Made by a program: the position numbers and the translations under genes. Under the pieces are notes generated by a model, which did no database searches, was not told the DNA's origin, and saw nothing but the letters and a program-made list of their open reading frames with translations. A stretch of DNA of 64,000 nucleotides. Origin: Petunia secreta. Taxonomy: Eukaryota; Streptophyta; Magnoliopsida; Solanales; Solanaceae. Positions 42,602-52,549 of this stretch are shown one piece after another (positions within the stretch are counted from its first letter, which is position 1; each line of letters begins with the position of its first letter). Location: the NCBI GenBank assembly GCA_029990175.1, contig JARKIP010000010.1, positions 45,192,001-45,256,000 of the forward strand. The letters are read 5' to 3'.

Positions 42602-43836
42602 TGATGTTTGGAATTTTATGCCTATATTTCCTTAATATTTCCTTACGTTTGAATACTTTATTCGCCCATTTTATAGTTTATGAATATGGTTTTGCACTAA
42701 TTTTATGTCGTGTGTATGTAGGGTGTTGTGCAGTGCAATTGGAGCTTTATAGAGCGTGCTTGAGCAAGAAAAGATTGGATTTTGATTGAGGATTGGAACG
42801 AGCACACGAAGGCACGACACGAGCGAGCAAAGGAGCAAGGAACGGAGCAGATTGGCTGGGCGCCACAGGTGGCGCGCCGCGCCAGCCACCGCGCCCAGCT
42901 TCTGGCGCGTTTGGCTGCGCGGCGCCCGTTATAGCGCCCCTGGAGCGTTTTGGAACTTCCTATTTCGTCTAGGATTGAGTCTAACTTATTATTAGGCTTT
43001 TGTAAACCCTATAAATACTCTTTTACTTAATTTTTTATAGGAGTTCAGACTTTGGAGCAAGTTTTGGAGGAGAGGGGAGGAGCCCTAGATGTCTTCTACA
43101 CAAGTTCTTTCTCTCTTTCTCTTATTCTTCTCTTTAATTCTATAGTTTGTTTGTTCTAGGGTTAGAGTAAATACATGAAGGTTGATGTTTGAAAGTTGAT
43201 TTCTATATATTGATTTACCATTATGGATTGTTTATTCTTTCTTGATCATAATTGTTTGATTATTGAGGCCTGATAATTGAACACTATCTATGGTTTTTAG
43301 ATTGAACTCGAAAGAGGGAATTTAATTACGCAATAAGAAAGAATAGAACTAGTTTGTGAACCCGGGCATCGGGGAACCAATTTGTGAGTAGGATAGACAT
43401 ATACTTGCTCGCCTAGTTTAACTCATTACAGAATTCGTTAATGTGTGCACGTGATTCAACCCATAGACATATAGGGATTGGAGTAGCCTGCATAGACCGT
43501 GAAGAATCGAAAGGTTTTCACAGGTACATTTAACCTGTAGTTAGCAATCTAGGAAATCAAGAAGTAGAATCAACTGGAAAACTCAACTGGATTGTTTGTA
43601 ACTCTGACCCTGGACCGTTTATTCTTTATTGATAACAACTATAGTTTGCTCTCGAGTACTTGTTTTAATTACTGCATTTAGTTAGTAAAATCTCAACCAT
43701 TGGAAGAAGATCCCTGAATAGTTCTTAGCAAATTGTTGCGAGAATTCAGTCTGAGTAGTCCTCGTGGGAACGATACTCGATTTATCACTTTATTACTTGT
43801 CGACCACGTATACTTGCGTGTGCATTGGGAGCAACA
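42602..43836 (+). repeat. 5' LTR of element F
   Basis: 1235 bp. A TATA box (TATAAATA) lies at 43010-43017. It is 65 bp shorter than the 3' LTR because one GC-rich stretch after 42920 is missing. Confidence 0.92.
43010..43017 (+). promoter_or_regulatory. TATA box of element F 5' LTR
   Basis: TATAAATA in the context CCCTATAAATACTC, repeated at 47470-47477 in the 3' LTR. It is a good plant core promoter word in mid-LTR. Confidence 0.6.
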
Positions 43837-43842
43837 AGTTTT

Positions 43843-43860
43843 TGGCGCCGTTGCCGGGGA
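43843..43860 (+). promoter_or_regulatory. Primer-binding site of element F (tRNA-Asp)
   Basis: TGGCGCCGTTGCCGGGGA, complementary to the 3' end of plant tRNA-Asp, six bases after the LTR. Confidence 0.9.
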
Positions 43861-43969
43861 CTAAATTGACTGTTTTCTTTTTGAACAATTTATTATTTTC
43901 TATTCAGGTTTAATTTTTTATTTTATTTTATTATTTTATTTTTAGTTTATTATTGTATTACTAGTTTAC

Positions 43970-44959
43970 ATGGCATCTTTTAATGAAAGTGGGTTGAATG
44001 ATGGTTGCTCAAATTTTATTGATACTTGTCTACTTTGTGGAGGACATCACTTTTGGGAAAATTGCCCAACTCTTTCAACCCTGCGAGACTGGTTATGTGA
44101 ATTTTCTACCACCTTTGATTGGAATTTTTGTAAATTGTGTGGTGGTCGGTGGAATGATTGTCCTAAGTGTCATGCTCCTTCCCCCAATAATTTTTGTGAT
44201 GATTCTAATGATGTTTGTGAGTTTGACAGGAGCGATAAAGTGCAGGTTGTTAGCGAAACTTGGCTAATGGAGCAAGCCAAACTCTTAGAAGCTTATGGGG
44301 ATTTCAGGAGTAAACTTACAAATATGACGAGGCAAGTTATGGAAGAAAGGGTTGAGCTCGGGCAAGAGATCGACGAATTTGGCTTGACTATTCACGACTT
44401 GGAGGAGAATTTGAGTGATATGGTTGAGGTGTCTGAAGCCCAATTATCAGTTGTCGTAAATAGTAGATTGGAGATAGAAGAGCTTAGAAGCCAATTTGAG
44501 GAGCAAAAAGTGGAATTCCTACCACTCGACCAAATATTAGTTGATGATGCCAAGGTTGAGGAAATCACATTAGAGTCACGTGAGGAAATAGAAAGCATCA
44601 TATTTGAGGACTCTAGTGTTTGTGCAAGTGAGGGTGTCAAAAGTAATGCAACTTTAGAATTGAAGCGCATTGGACCTCATTCTAATCATTTTTCAACATT
44701 GTGTTTGGATAGTGACATGAAAATTGAGCCACCCGAGCCTATGAAGAAACCCAATGAGGAGGAACAAGGTGCTTATATTTTAAAGTTTGTGATGCCGAGG
44801 AGACAAAACGACATTCCACATGTAAAGGCCAAGAAGTGCAAAATGCGACAATGGTTACTTGGTCCTTTTATATTTTTACCACCACCCCAATACCATAGTT
44901 GTAAACTTGAGGCAAAGTTGGGGATTCAATTCATTAGTTCAAGGTGGAGACAAAAGTGA
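43970..44959 (+). CDS. Element F Cys-rich, coiled-coil protein of unknown function
   Basis: Intact 329-codon ORF starting MASFNESGLNDGC, 110 bases after the primer site, where Gag would lie. Residues about 19-68 hold two related Cys-rich motifs: CLLCGGHHFWENCP (C-x2-C-x3-H-x4-C, one residue shorter than a standard zinc knuckle) and CKLCGGRWNDCPKCH. Residues about 100-190 are acidic and likely coiled coil. The C-terminal third is basic (RRQNDIPHVKAKKCKMRQW). I do not recognise the usual Athila Gag in it. It could be a diverged Gag or nucleocapsid-like RNA-binding protein that helps the element use foreign particles; that is inference. The open frame suggests selection or recent origin. Confidence 0.75.
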   Translation: MASFNESGLNDGCSNFIDTCLLCGGHHFWENCPTLSTLRDWLCEFSTTFDWNFCKLCGGRWNDCPKCHAPSPNNFCDDSNDVCEFDRSDKVQVVSETWLMEQAKLLEAYGDFRSKLTNMTRQVMEERVELGQEIDEFGLTIHDLEENLSDMVEVSEAQLSVVVNSRLEIEELRSQFEEQKVEFLPLDQILVDDAKVEEITLESREEIESIIFEDSSVCASEGVKSNATLELKRIGPHSNHFSTLCLDSDMKIEPPEPMKKPNEEEQGAYILKFVMPRRQNDIPHVKAKKCKMRQWLLGPFIFLPPPQYHSCKLEAKLGIQFISSRWRQK

Positions 44960-46996
44960 TGAAGTTGTCTACGTTAACTAAGGCGCTTCCTGGGAGGCAA
45001 CCCAATTTGCTTGTTTTACTTTTATTTATTTTTATTAGTATTTTTATAGTTGTATATTACTTTGGGTGATTCTTTGTATTGCAGGTTTATGTAATGTCGA
45101 GGCTAAGTGTGGGGTGTCCTCACCCTTGCCCAATGTTGATGACCTGATGAGGGAAGTCTGAGTACCTCATACTATATGGAAGCTTGGAGGATGCTAGCAC
45201 CAAGGACTAGAATCTTCAGGGAAGTTTTCTTTACCTTGCGCTTGCTTATTTTTAGCACTGAGGACAGTGCTTAGTTTAAGTGTGGGGTGGGGAACTACCC
45301 TTTATTTATTTTTGAGGTTAGGGATGCATGTACCGTAGGATTTTCTTTTGTCACTTGACTTTATTTTTATTTGTTTCTTGCTTTAATATATGAAAAAAAA
45401 TTAGAAAATCAATGAAAAATTCCAAAAAGATTTTCCTTTTAGTTTTTGGTACATGTCATCCACCCCGTGGTTTTTCTTATGGCCTCGGTTCTTTTCCACG
45501 GGGAGGCCTTTGAACCGGGTAGTATTTTTATTTTTAGGATTAGGATAGTTAGTTGTAGATGACCCTAGACGTAGGAAAGAGGTAGAATGCTAGGTGCCTT
45601 TGATGTGTTTGATACCGGTGGACTTGAATTGATTGCATGTGCTAATTGTGGTGTCCTTGGGTATTAATTTGATGCATGCCTAGGAAAAACATGGAACGAC
45701 CCCCTTGAGATGCTTGAGTCCACTTGCTTGACTTTATTGTGAACCTTTGTGCATTAGTGCTTAATTTTCCACAAGTTGCACTCTAGATGCTTAGTTGAAA
45801 GTTGTTGATGGAATCTTTTTGTGTGGACCATGTGCAATGTGTGTTATGAGGCATGTTCTTGTTTACTCCATGTTGCATATTAATGTCTAGAACTTGCCCC
45901 GTGTGTGTGCAAAGCGAAATCCTAGGTTTGCTCTAGTTGGGAAATGATACAAGGCCTTCTTTTGTTTGCCTACCCTTACATATATACCTTGGAAAAAATT
46001 GTTGTTGTGATTTCTTTGACCCTTTTTGTTGGCACCCACACCCCGAGCCTACCCATTTGTTCTAAATTGACTCTTTTGGCCCTTTACTCCTTAAGCACTT
46101 TATTGATATTGTGATATTATTTTGGAGTTGTGGTTGAATATTGGGAGGTTTTTGAGTGGAACTAATGAAGGGGAATAATTGAAAATTGTGAAGTAGTGAA
46201 AAGCATTGGCAAGGTTGGATGAAATAGAAAAGAAAAAAAAATAGCAAAGTTGAAAAGAAAAGGAAAAAAATTGTGGAAAAAGAAATAAAAAAGAGAAAAA
46301 GATATTCATTCCTTGCTAGTGTGTGCTTAAAAGAAAAATGCTACTTGTTGAGAAGGTGTGTGTGTGAAAGTTGTTGATTGGGTGGCTTTGATGAGATTGA
46401 TGCTTAACTTGAATGTGATGTATTAAAGTGCCTAGGGAGGTAGTCACTATTACCATATGTATCCTACCCGCCCCTTAGCCTATATTCCGACCTTTTTAAA
46501 GTCCTAGTTAATCCCGATTGGAGTGAGCTTACATTAGTGGAGTCCTACACTACGGGCAAGCCTATGGTACATTGTGTGTGACATGTGAGACTTCCATGAG
46601 AGTGAGTGAATTCGTTTGCTATTGTCCCCATTCTATTCTTGATATTCATGGTTGTGTGTGATACTTGGGGGACACTCTTTTGCTTCATATTAGTGAGGGC
46701 ACATGGTTTGCATGAAATAGGTGAAGTTGATGGCTTCTTGGTTGAGTAGATAGGTGTGATTTTGTGGGAGCATGGTTGCAATAAGTTGAGTTTGTGCACT
46801 TGAGCTATTTTGGGGTGGTTGTTCTCATATTTTTGAGTTTGTTAAATTGTTGGCATGTTTGTGGATCCATAGTAGTCATGTGTGCATTTGTTCAATGGTC
46901 GGTATCAACCATAGTCATGGGCAGACCTGTTTTACCTAGGTTGGGAAGTTAGTTGTGACTTGCTCGAGGACGAGCAAGGGTTCAAGTGTGGGGTGG
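44960..46996 (+). other. Non-coding 3' region of element F
   Basis: Two kilobases without a convincing ORF on either strand. It carries the GGGAGGCAACCCAA word near 44991-45004, AAGTGTGGGGTG tracts at about 45107, 45279 and 46984, and an A-rich stretch at 46205-46330. This is where pol would be in a complete Athila element. Confidence 0.6.
46983..46996 (+). promoter_or_regulatory. Polypurine tract of element F
   Basis: CAAGTGTGGGGTGG lies directly before the 3' LTR. Confidence 0.75.
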
Positions 46997-48296
46997 TGAT
47001 GTTTGGCATTTTATGCCTATATTTCCTTAATATTTCCTTACGTTTGAATACTTTATTCGCCCGTTTTATAGTTTATGAATATGGTTTTGCACTAATTTTA
47101 TGTCGTGTGTATGTAGGGTGTTGTGCAGTGCAATTGGAGCTTTATAGAGCGTGCTTGAGCAAGAAAAGATTGGATTTTGATTGAGGATTGGATCGAGCAC
47201 ACGAAGGCACGACACGAGCGAGCAAAGGAGCAAGGAACGGAGCAGATTGGCTGGGCGCCACAGGTGGCGCGCTGCGCCAGCCACCGCGCCCAGCTTCTGG
47301 CGCGTTTGGCTGCGCGGCGCGGAGCCATAGCGTGCAAAGTTTGACGGGGTCTGCCTTGGGTCGCGCGTTCGGGGGCGCGGGGCGCCCGTTATAGCGCCCC
47401 TGGAGCGTTTTGGAACTTCCTATTTCGTCTAGGATTGGGTCTAACTTATTACTAGGCTTTTGTAAACCCTATAAATACTCTTTTACTTAGTTTTTTATAG
47501 GAGTTCAGACTTTGGAGCAAGTTTTGGAGGAGAGGGGAGGAGCCCTAGATGTCTTCTACACAAGTTCTTTCTCTCTTTCTCTTATTCTTCTCTTTAATTC
47601 TATAGTTTGTTTGTTCTAGGGTTAGAGTAAATACATGAAGGTTGATGTTTGAAAGTTGATTTCTATATATTGATTTACCATTATGGATTGTTTATTCTTT
47701 CTTGATCATAATTGTTTATTTATTGAGGTCTGATAATTGAACACTATCTATGGTTTTTAGATTGAACTCGAAAGAGGGAATTTAATTACGCAATAAGAAA
47801 GAATAGAACTAGTTTGTGAACCCGGGCATCGGGGAACCAATTTGTGAGTAGGATAGACATATACTTGCTCGCCTAGTTTAACTCATTACAGAATTCGTTA
47901 ATGTGTGCACGTGATTCAACCCATAGACATATAGGGATTGGAGTAGCCTGCATAGACCGTGAAGAATCGAAAGGTTTTCACATGTACATTTATCCTGTAG
48001 TTAGCAATCTAGGAAATCAAGAAGTAGAATCAACTGGAAAACTCAACTGGATTGTTTGTAACTCTGACCCTGGACCGTTTATTCTTTATTGATAACAACT
48101 ATAGTTTGCTCTCGAGTACTTGTTTTAATTACTGCATTTAGTTAGTAAAATCTCAACCATTGGAAGAAGATCCCTGAATAGTTCTTAGCAAATTGTTGCG
48201 AGAATTCAGTCTGAGTAGTCCTCGTGGGAACGATACTCGATTTATCACTTTATTACTTGTCGACCACGTATACTTGCGTGTGCGTTGGGAGCAACA
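46997..48296 (+). repeat. 3' LTR of element F
   Basis: 1300 bp, TGATGTTTGG to GGAGCAACA, nearly identical to the 5' LTR apart from a 65-bp segment near 47320-47390 and scattered substitutions. Confidence 0.92.
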
Positions 48297-48960
48297 TTCG
48301 TGTAAATGGCTTTTGAGGCAACAAAATTAGGTTCCCACTTACGCACCGATAGAAATGACCAAATAAAAACCAAGGTCCTTGATGTAAGACCAGATTCATG
48401 CTTTCTTCCTTTGTAAATTTCAATATAAAAATCATAGCCAAGGTCAATCATAGGAAAGTTTTCTGAGCATTTCCACATCTCCAATAATCATTTTTTTAGA
48501 ATATAATGCATCACTCGTTTTCCTAATAATTTGATAATAACAGAGAACCTCCAAGGATAGTAAATTCGATGGAGATCATCCTACGAAAGTTGAATGGAAC
48601 TTAGATCATTTTCTGCTTTTTGAGGAGAGAGGGAAGTCGGATCATCAAGAAATTGATCAATATAATTAGATTCAATGATCGTAGGGATAGTATTTTGTAT
48701 TGATCCCATTAAGACATCGCGGAATGGAAAACTTTGAGAAGTGGATGTCGCCAAAGAATCAGGCTTAGATGCAATGTCAGGCGGTTTAGGAGGAATCAAA
48801 GAAGTTTGAAAAGTTTCTACATTCATGTTATCCATTGGGAAGGCAAAAGTTTTGGCGGGTTTAAGGGTTGACTTGGAATGGGGAATTGGAAAGGTTTTTC
48901 CTAGAAAACTAGAGGGAAGGCGAAGAGTCAGTGACTCAATGACTTATGACTTTTGTATGA
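48297..48960 (-). pseudogene. Element E: LINE ORF1, upstream part and 5' end
   Basis: Continues the minus-strand ORF1 beyond F. The probable start is the ATG near 48838 (MDNMNVETFQTSLIPP), followed by SFPFRDVLMGS. After a stop near 48581 come WRFSVIIKLLGKRV and GYDFYIEIYK, and LSVRKWEPNFVAS near 48320-48360 in another frame, the DUF4283-type domain interrupted by F. The LINE 5' end appears to lie near 48960, where sequence character changes. Confidence 0.75.
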
Positions 48961-49372
48961 ATCTCTTTAAGTAGCCGTTTGGCCATAGTCTACAATTCTT
49001 TTTTTCTTGAAAGTTGAAGAATTAGTATTTGGAAATTGAAGTTGTGTTTGGACATGAATTTCACTAAAAAAATTGAAATATTGTGAGTGAAGTTCTTTTT
49101 TTTTTCGAATTTCAAAAAACTCATTTCCAGAAATTTTTGAGAAAATCTCAAATTTTATGGACAAGCAAGTTTTCCCAGAAGAAAATGAAAAAATTTCAAA
49201 GTTTTTCCTTTATTTTAAAACTCAAGCAAAACAAAGGAAAGCTTTCTAAGAAACTAACGGACAACAAAAAGAAAAAGAAAAGATAATTAAATAACATTTG
49301 TTTATTTTTGCTTTTTTTGTATTTCCAGAAAAGATACATATATTTTACAAATCAATATGTATAACAACAGTC
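48961..49372. other. AT-rich flank with MITE-like end
   Basis: No gene. GTAGCCGTTTGGCCATAG at 48971 resembles the terminus of a MITE family that I associate with Solanaceae, followed by runs of A/T with aaatttcaa words. The opposite terminus was not found, so it is truncated or the likeness is misleading. The last five bases (CAGTC) are the left target duplication of G. Confidence 0.35.
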
Positions 49373-49418
49373 TGTATTGGATAAAAACCATCGTCACTTA
49401 AAAGAGTGACACGCATCT

Positions 49419-49428
49419 GCCACGTGGC
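49419..49428. promoter_or_regulatory. G-box in element G LTR
   Basis: Palindrome GCCACGTGGC. The 3' LTR has CACGTG at 60171-60176 and CCACGTGG at 60181-60188. CACGTG cores bind plant bZIP and bHLH factors and are often linked to ABA, light or stress response. Activity is not shown. Confidence 0.5.
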
Positions 49429-50295
49429 ACGGGACATGTGTCTGCCATGTGACACGGGCAGAGGTTTCCCCGGACAGACATCTAATAGACAGATGACTGG
49501 CTAGGCGGTTACCACGAGCAGGCCTAAGGCGGTTACCATGAGCAGACCCAAGGCAGTTAACAACAACAGGACAGCAAACCCAAAGAACAACAACTGGACA
49601 GCAAAACAGAGAATGACAGGGGGCGGGAGGGTGGAAGGGAAAAGGAATAAAACTCATACGGTTCGAATCTGTATGCCCTTGTGTCGAACCGAATAGGGAG
49701 ATACTTTGACCCTTAAAGTCAGTCTGCCAGTCAGCTATCGAGATTGAGATGCCTGCCTCAAAACCATAGCTTTAGGGGAATGGCACTGCTTTATTTAAAA
49801 ACTTCCAGGCACCTTATTTATGATATTCTTCACTTTCAGGGTTAACACACAAGTACGCCCACGCGAAGACATTGCCCCAACCTTGGCACCTTCCTTTTCT
49901 CAGCAATAGCAGCACTACTCTTCACAAGTAGGCTTCCCGCTTACTCAATTCACAAGCTGGAAAGACACCCTTCCTTATTATAGGAATCACTTAAAGGTAG
50001 AATAGAAGAGTCCGTCGACTCTTTATAGTTTTAGAAGGTTTAAATAAGTGTCTATAGACGCAAAGTAATGTATTTTAATTTAGGGTGTACCTTTTCTTGT
50101 TGGAGGGGCGACCGTACGTTAAACTACCAAGGAAACTAGGATAAACCAATGTGATCATGACATTGTACGTGACGCCTCTCCAAATCGATGCAATTTGAAT
50201 GAACAGTTACCTGTTCAAACGCAACTGCTCAATGAATGGTTACAAAGGCAACGGCTACCCAGCGGTTACATACCCAACGGCTGCCTAGCAAAATC

Positions 50296-50303
50296 TATAT
50301 ATA
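50296..50303 (+). promoter_or_regulatory. TATA box of element G 5' LTR
   Basis: TATATATA in AATCTATATATAGCG, conserved at 60425-60432 in the 3' LTR and about 55 bases upstream of AATAAA. Confidence 0.55.
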
Positions 50304-50727
50304 GCGTTTGTTTACGAATCATTGTAACAGACATTCTCTTCTCTATCTACAATATCAATAAAATACTCTCTTTGCTCTCGCTCACTACTGTTCATCATTT
50401 ACATTACTGCATATTTCGTTCTCAAGTCTTCAAGCGTAAATTAATATCAAGGGATCCTCACCGAGATCAAGCGATCTAATACGGTTCCTTCTACCTATTT
50501 AATTCGCGCTTCTATCTTATTTATCTTCAATTATTTCGTATTACTTTCATATCATCGTTAATTATCATTACATCTCCATCGAGCATCGTGCATATATTCA
50601 TAATCTTGTAATTAATGCAATCCTGTATTTAAATCGGCTAAACTCTTAATCTAAACTATTGATCATGACTCCGCAAATACAAATTTAATTGTTAATTGGC
50701 CTAAAATCGGATCTAGGTTAAACAATT

Positions 50728-50745
50728 TGGCGACCACAGTGGGAG
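50728..50745 (+). promoter_or_regulatory. Primer-binding site of element G (tRNA-Arg)
   Basis: TGGCGACCACAGTGGGAG, three bases after the LTR. It matches the complement of the 3' end of plant tRNA-Arg(TCG) as I recall it over all 18 bases. Element A uses a different arginine isoacceptor. Confidence 0.8.
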
Positions 50746-50828
50746 CCCGTCAATAGCCTCTATAGGTTAATAGTTTATCTTTTTCCTGCATTGTATTCTT
50801 TTCTGTCGATCTTTTATTTGTAACTAAC

Positions 50829-51679
50829 ATGGCAGAAAGCGATTCACAAGGAACTATGGTGGGCGGAAGTCAAGTAAGTACTCCTCCATCAAGCCCTAAT
50901 TACTCTCCAGATTACTCGTCGGACAGGCAAGAACGTTCTTCCCAAGGACCAAGTAGGCAACGGAACAGGCGTGAACACTCTCAGAGCAGAACCCCACCTA
51001 GAAGACGATGCCATAGGAGTCTCTCCCCTAGCACGCGCCGTGTAGAACCCAGTCCGCCACCCCAAGATCAAAGGAATCTCCAAGAAACAATCTTTGAGTT
51101 TATGCAACAACAAACGGAGGTCAACAGGGGAATAAACGAGGCGATCAATTCTCTTCGAGGGCAAATCCCATCAGTTACGGGAACTGATCCTGCAGCCCAA
51201 GGTCGAGATATTCCTTCTTCACACACTTCAAGGCAAGATGGAGAACAAAATGCAGCCAACAACGGAGGAACCATGGATCCAGCAACCCAAGCAAATAAAA
51301 ATCAAAATGGAGGATCTGTGGTATCTACTGAAATGAGCGCCGTCGTGGAGGCACACACCAAGCAATTCCAAGAGCGCCGTCGTGGAGGCACACACCAGCA
51401 GCCAATTGGTCAGATGTCTACAATCGCTACAACTCCAAAGTACGCATTGATGAAGACAAGCTGATAGGAACTAGTGCTCGAAGAAAGAATCAATCACGAA
51501 GCGGTGGCTTAGGTGGGAAGATAGAGTTAGAAAGGTAGGATGTACGTTATGAACTGTACCCTGACCAATCACGCAACAATTCCAAAGGGCGCGGTCGCAA
51601 TAACAAAGGACTAGCACGAGGAGACGATTCAGAGTCAAGTACTCGTGGAGCCCCAAGTCTACCAAACTTCAACGTAGAA
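50829..51679 (+). pseudogene. Element G Gag N terminus, core domain missing
   Basis: Starts MAESDSQGTMVGGSQ at 50829. An Arg/Ser/Pro-rich basic stretch and an EFMQQQTEVNRGINEAINSL helix follow. The frame ends at 51464. A second frame (about 51470-51680) is the Arg/Gly/Ser-rich region that normally follows the Gag core. The core itself, some 200 residues in relatives, is absent. A 26-bp direct repeat (gagcgccgtcgtggaggc...) at 51335 and 51372 shows local instability. Such a Gag could not build particles. Confidence 0.78.
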
Positions 51680-52549
51680 ATGACTGAACTGATTGCAGCC
51701 CTCAAAGATATGGGTGAAAAGGTCAAGTGGCCAAAGGACATGAAAACCGATCCAAGTAAAAGAAATCAGGACATTTGGTGCGAATTTCATCGTGACCATG
51801 GTCACACCACTGAAGAGTGCAAGGCCTTAAGATACGAAGTCGCACATTTATTAAAACAAGGATTCTTGAAGGAACTTCTAATCGAAAAGGGAAATCAAAC
51901 TCATGCGAAGGCTCAGCAAAACAAATCTGGCCCTCCACAAGCGTCTTTCCCGAAGAAGACAGTCAACGTTATTTCGGGCGGGATCGAAGTTGAATCCGTT
52001 GTTTTCACAGCAAAGAAATACGCAAAGGTCTCTATTACAAAGACCAAATGTCCACGGCCAGAAGAAATAATAACGTTTGAAGATTCGGATACAGATGGCT
52101 TGCAATTCCCACATGTTGATGCGCTGGTCATAACATTGCGCGTGGCAGAGTTTGATATAAAAAGAGTGCTGATTGATGCGGGCAGTTCTGCAAATATTAT
52201 TCAATCACGAGTTGTCAAGGAGATGCAACTAATGGAGAAGATCGTGCCAGTGTCGCGAGTTCTCTCTGGCTTTAACAATTCAAGTGAGAAGACCCTTGGC
52301 GAGATTACTCTCACAACTCTTGTCGAGGGGGTAGCAAAGGAGACGGTGTTCCAAATTGTCAACGGAGACATGGCCTACAACATTATCCTTGGAAGACCAT
52401 GGATCCATGAAATGCAAGTTGTTCCCTCCACATATCATAAGGTATTGAAATTCCCATCAGAATGGGGAATACACGAGATACGAGGAGAGCAACGCTCTGC
52501 TCGAGATTACTATTCGGTGGCCCTCAAGCTGCCCAAAGAAAATAAATAG
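51680..52549 (+). CDS. Element G Gag zinc knuckle and aspartic protease
   Basis: A 289-codon open frame. It contains the Tat-type knuckle WCEFHRDHGHTTEECKALR (Cys-His-His-Cys pattern), then FPKKTVNVISGG and the protease active site KRVLIDAGSSANIIQ near 52165-52205 (D-A-G in place of D-S/T-G). FQIVNGDMAYNIILGRPWIH at 52350-52410 and the conserved VPSTYHKVLKFPS follow. Protease cuts the precursor in relatives. The frame ends in TAG at about 52547, where relatives continue into Pol. Confidence 0.82.
   Translation: MTELIAALKDMGEKVKWPKDMKTDPSKRNQDIWCEFHRDHGHTTEECKALRYEVAHLLKQGFLKELLIEKGNQTHAKAQQNKSGPPQASFPKKTVNVISGGIEVESVVFTAKKYAKVSITKTKCPRPEEIITFEDSDTDGLQFPHVDALVITLRVAEFDIKRVLIDAGSSANIIQSRVVKEMQLMEKIVPVSRVLSGFNNSSEKTLGEITLTTLVEGVAKETVFQIVNGDMAYNIILGRPWIHEMQVVPSTYHKVLKFPSEWGIHEIRGEQRSARDYYSVALKLPKENK

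Larger units (their letters stand above)
42602..48296 (+). mobile_element. Element F: non-autonomous Athila-type LTR retrotransposon
   Basis: LTRs at 42602-43836 and 46997-48296 run TGATGTTTGG to GGAGCAACA. Flanks carry the perfect duplication TTCGT (42597-42601 and 48297-48301), and LINE ORF1 continues across the insertion. The primer site is the tRNA-Asp type used by Athila elements. The internal 3.16 kb holds one 329-codon ORF and no protease, RT or integrase, so it must use enzymes from another element. A GGGAGGCAACCCAA-like word after the ORF and AAGTGTGGGGTG tracts are also Athila traits as I recall them. Confidence 0.9.
49373..50724 (+). repeat. 5' LTR of element G
   Basis: 1352 bp. 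It has palindromic G-box words (CCACGTGG) near 49420, a TATA box TATATATA at 50296-50303 and a polyadenylation-type AATAAA at 50357-50362. About 630 bp of U3 sequence (roughly 49530-50168) has no counterpart in the 3' LTR. Confidence 0.92.

Noticed and set aside
49680..49700. GGTTCGAATC word in the 5' LTR of G as a second tRNA B-box
   Set aside because: No A-box or cloverleaf arms around it.
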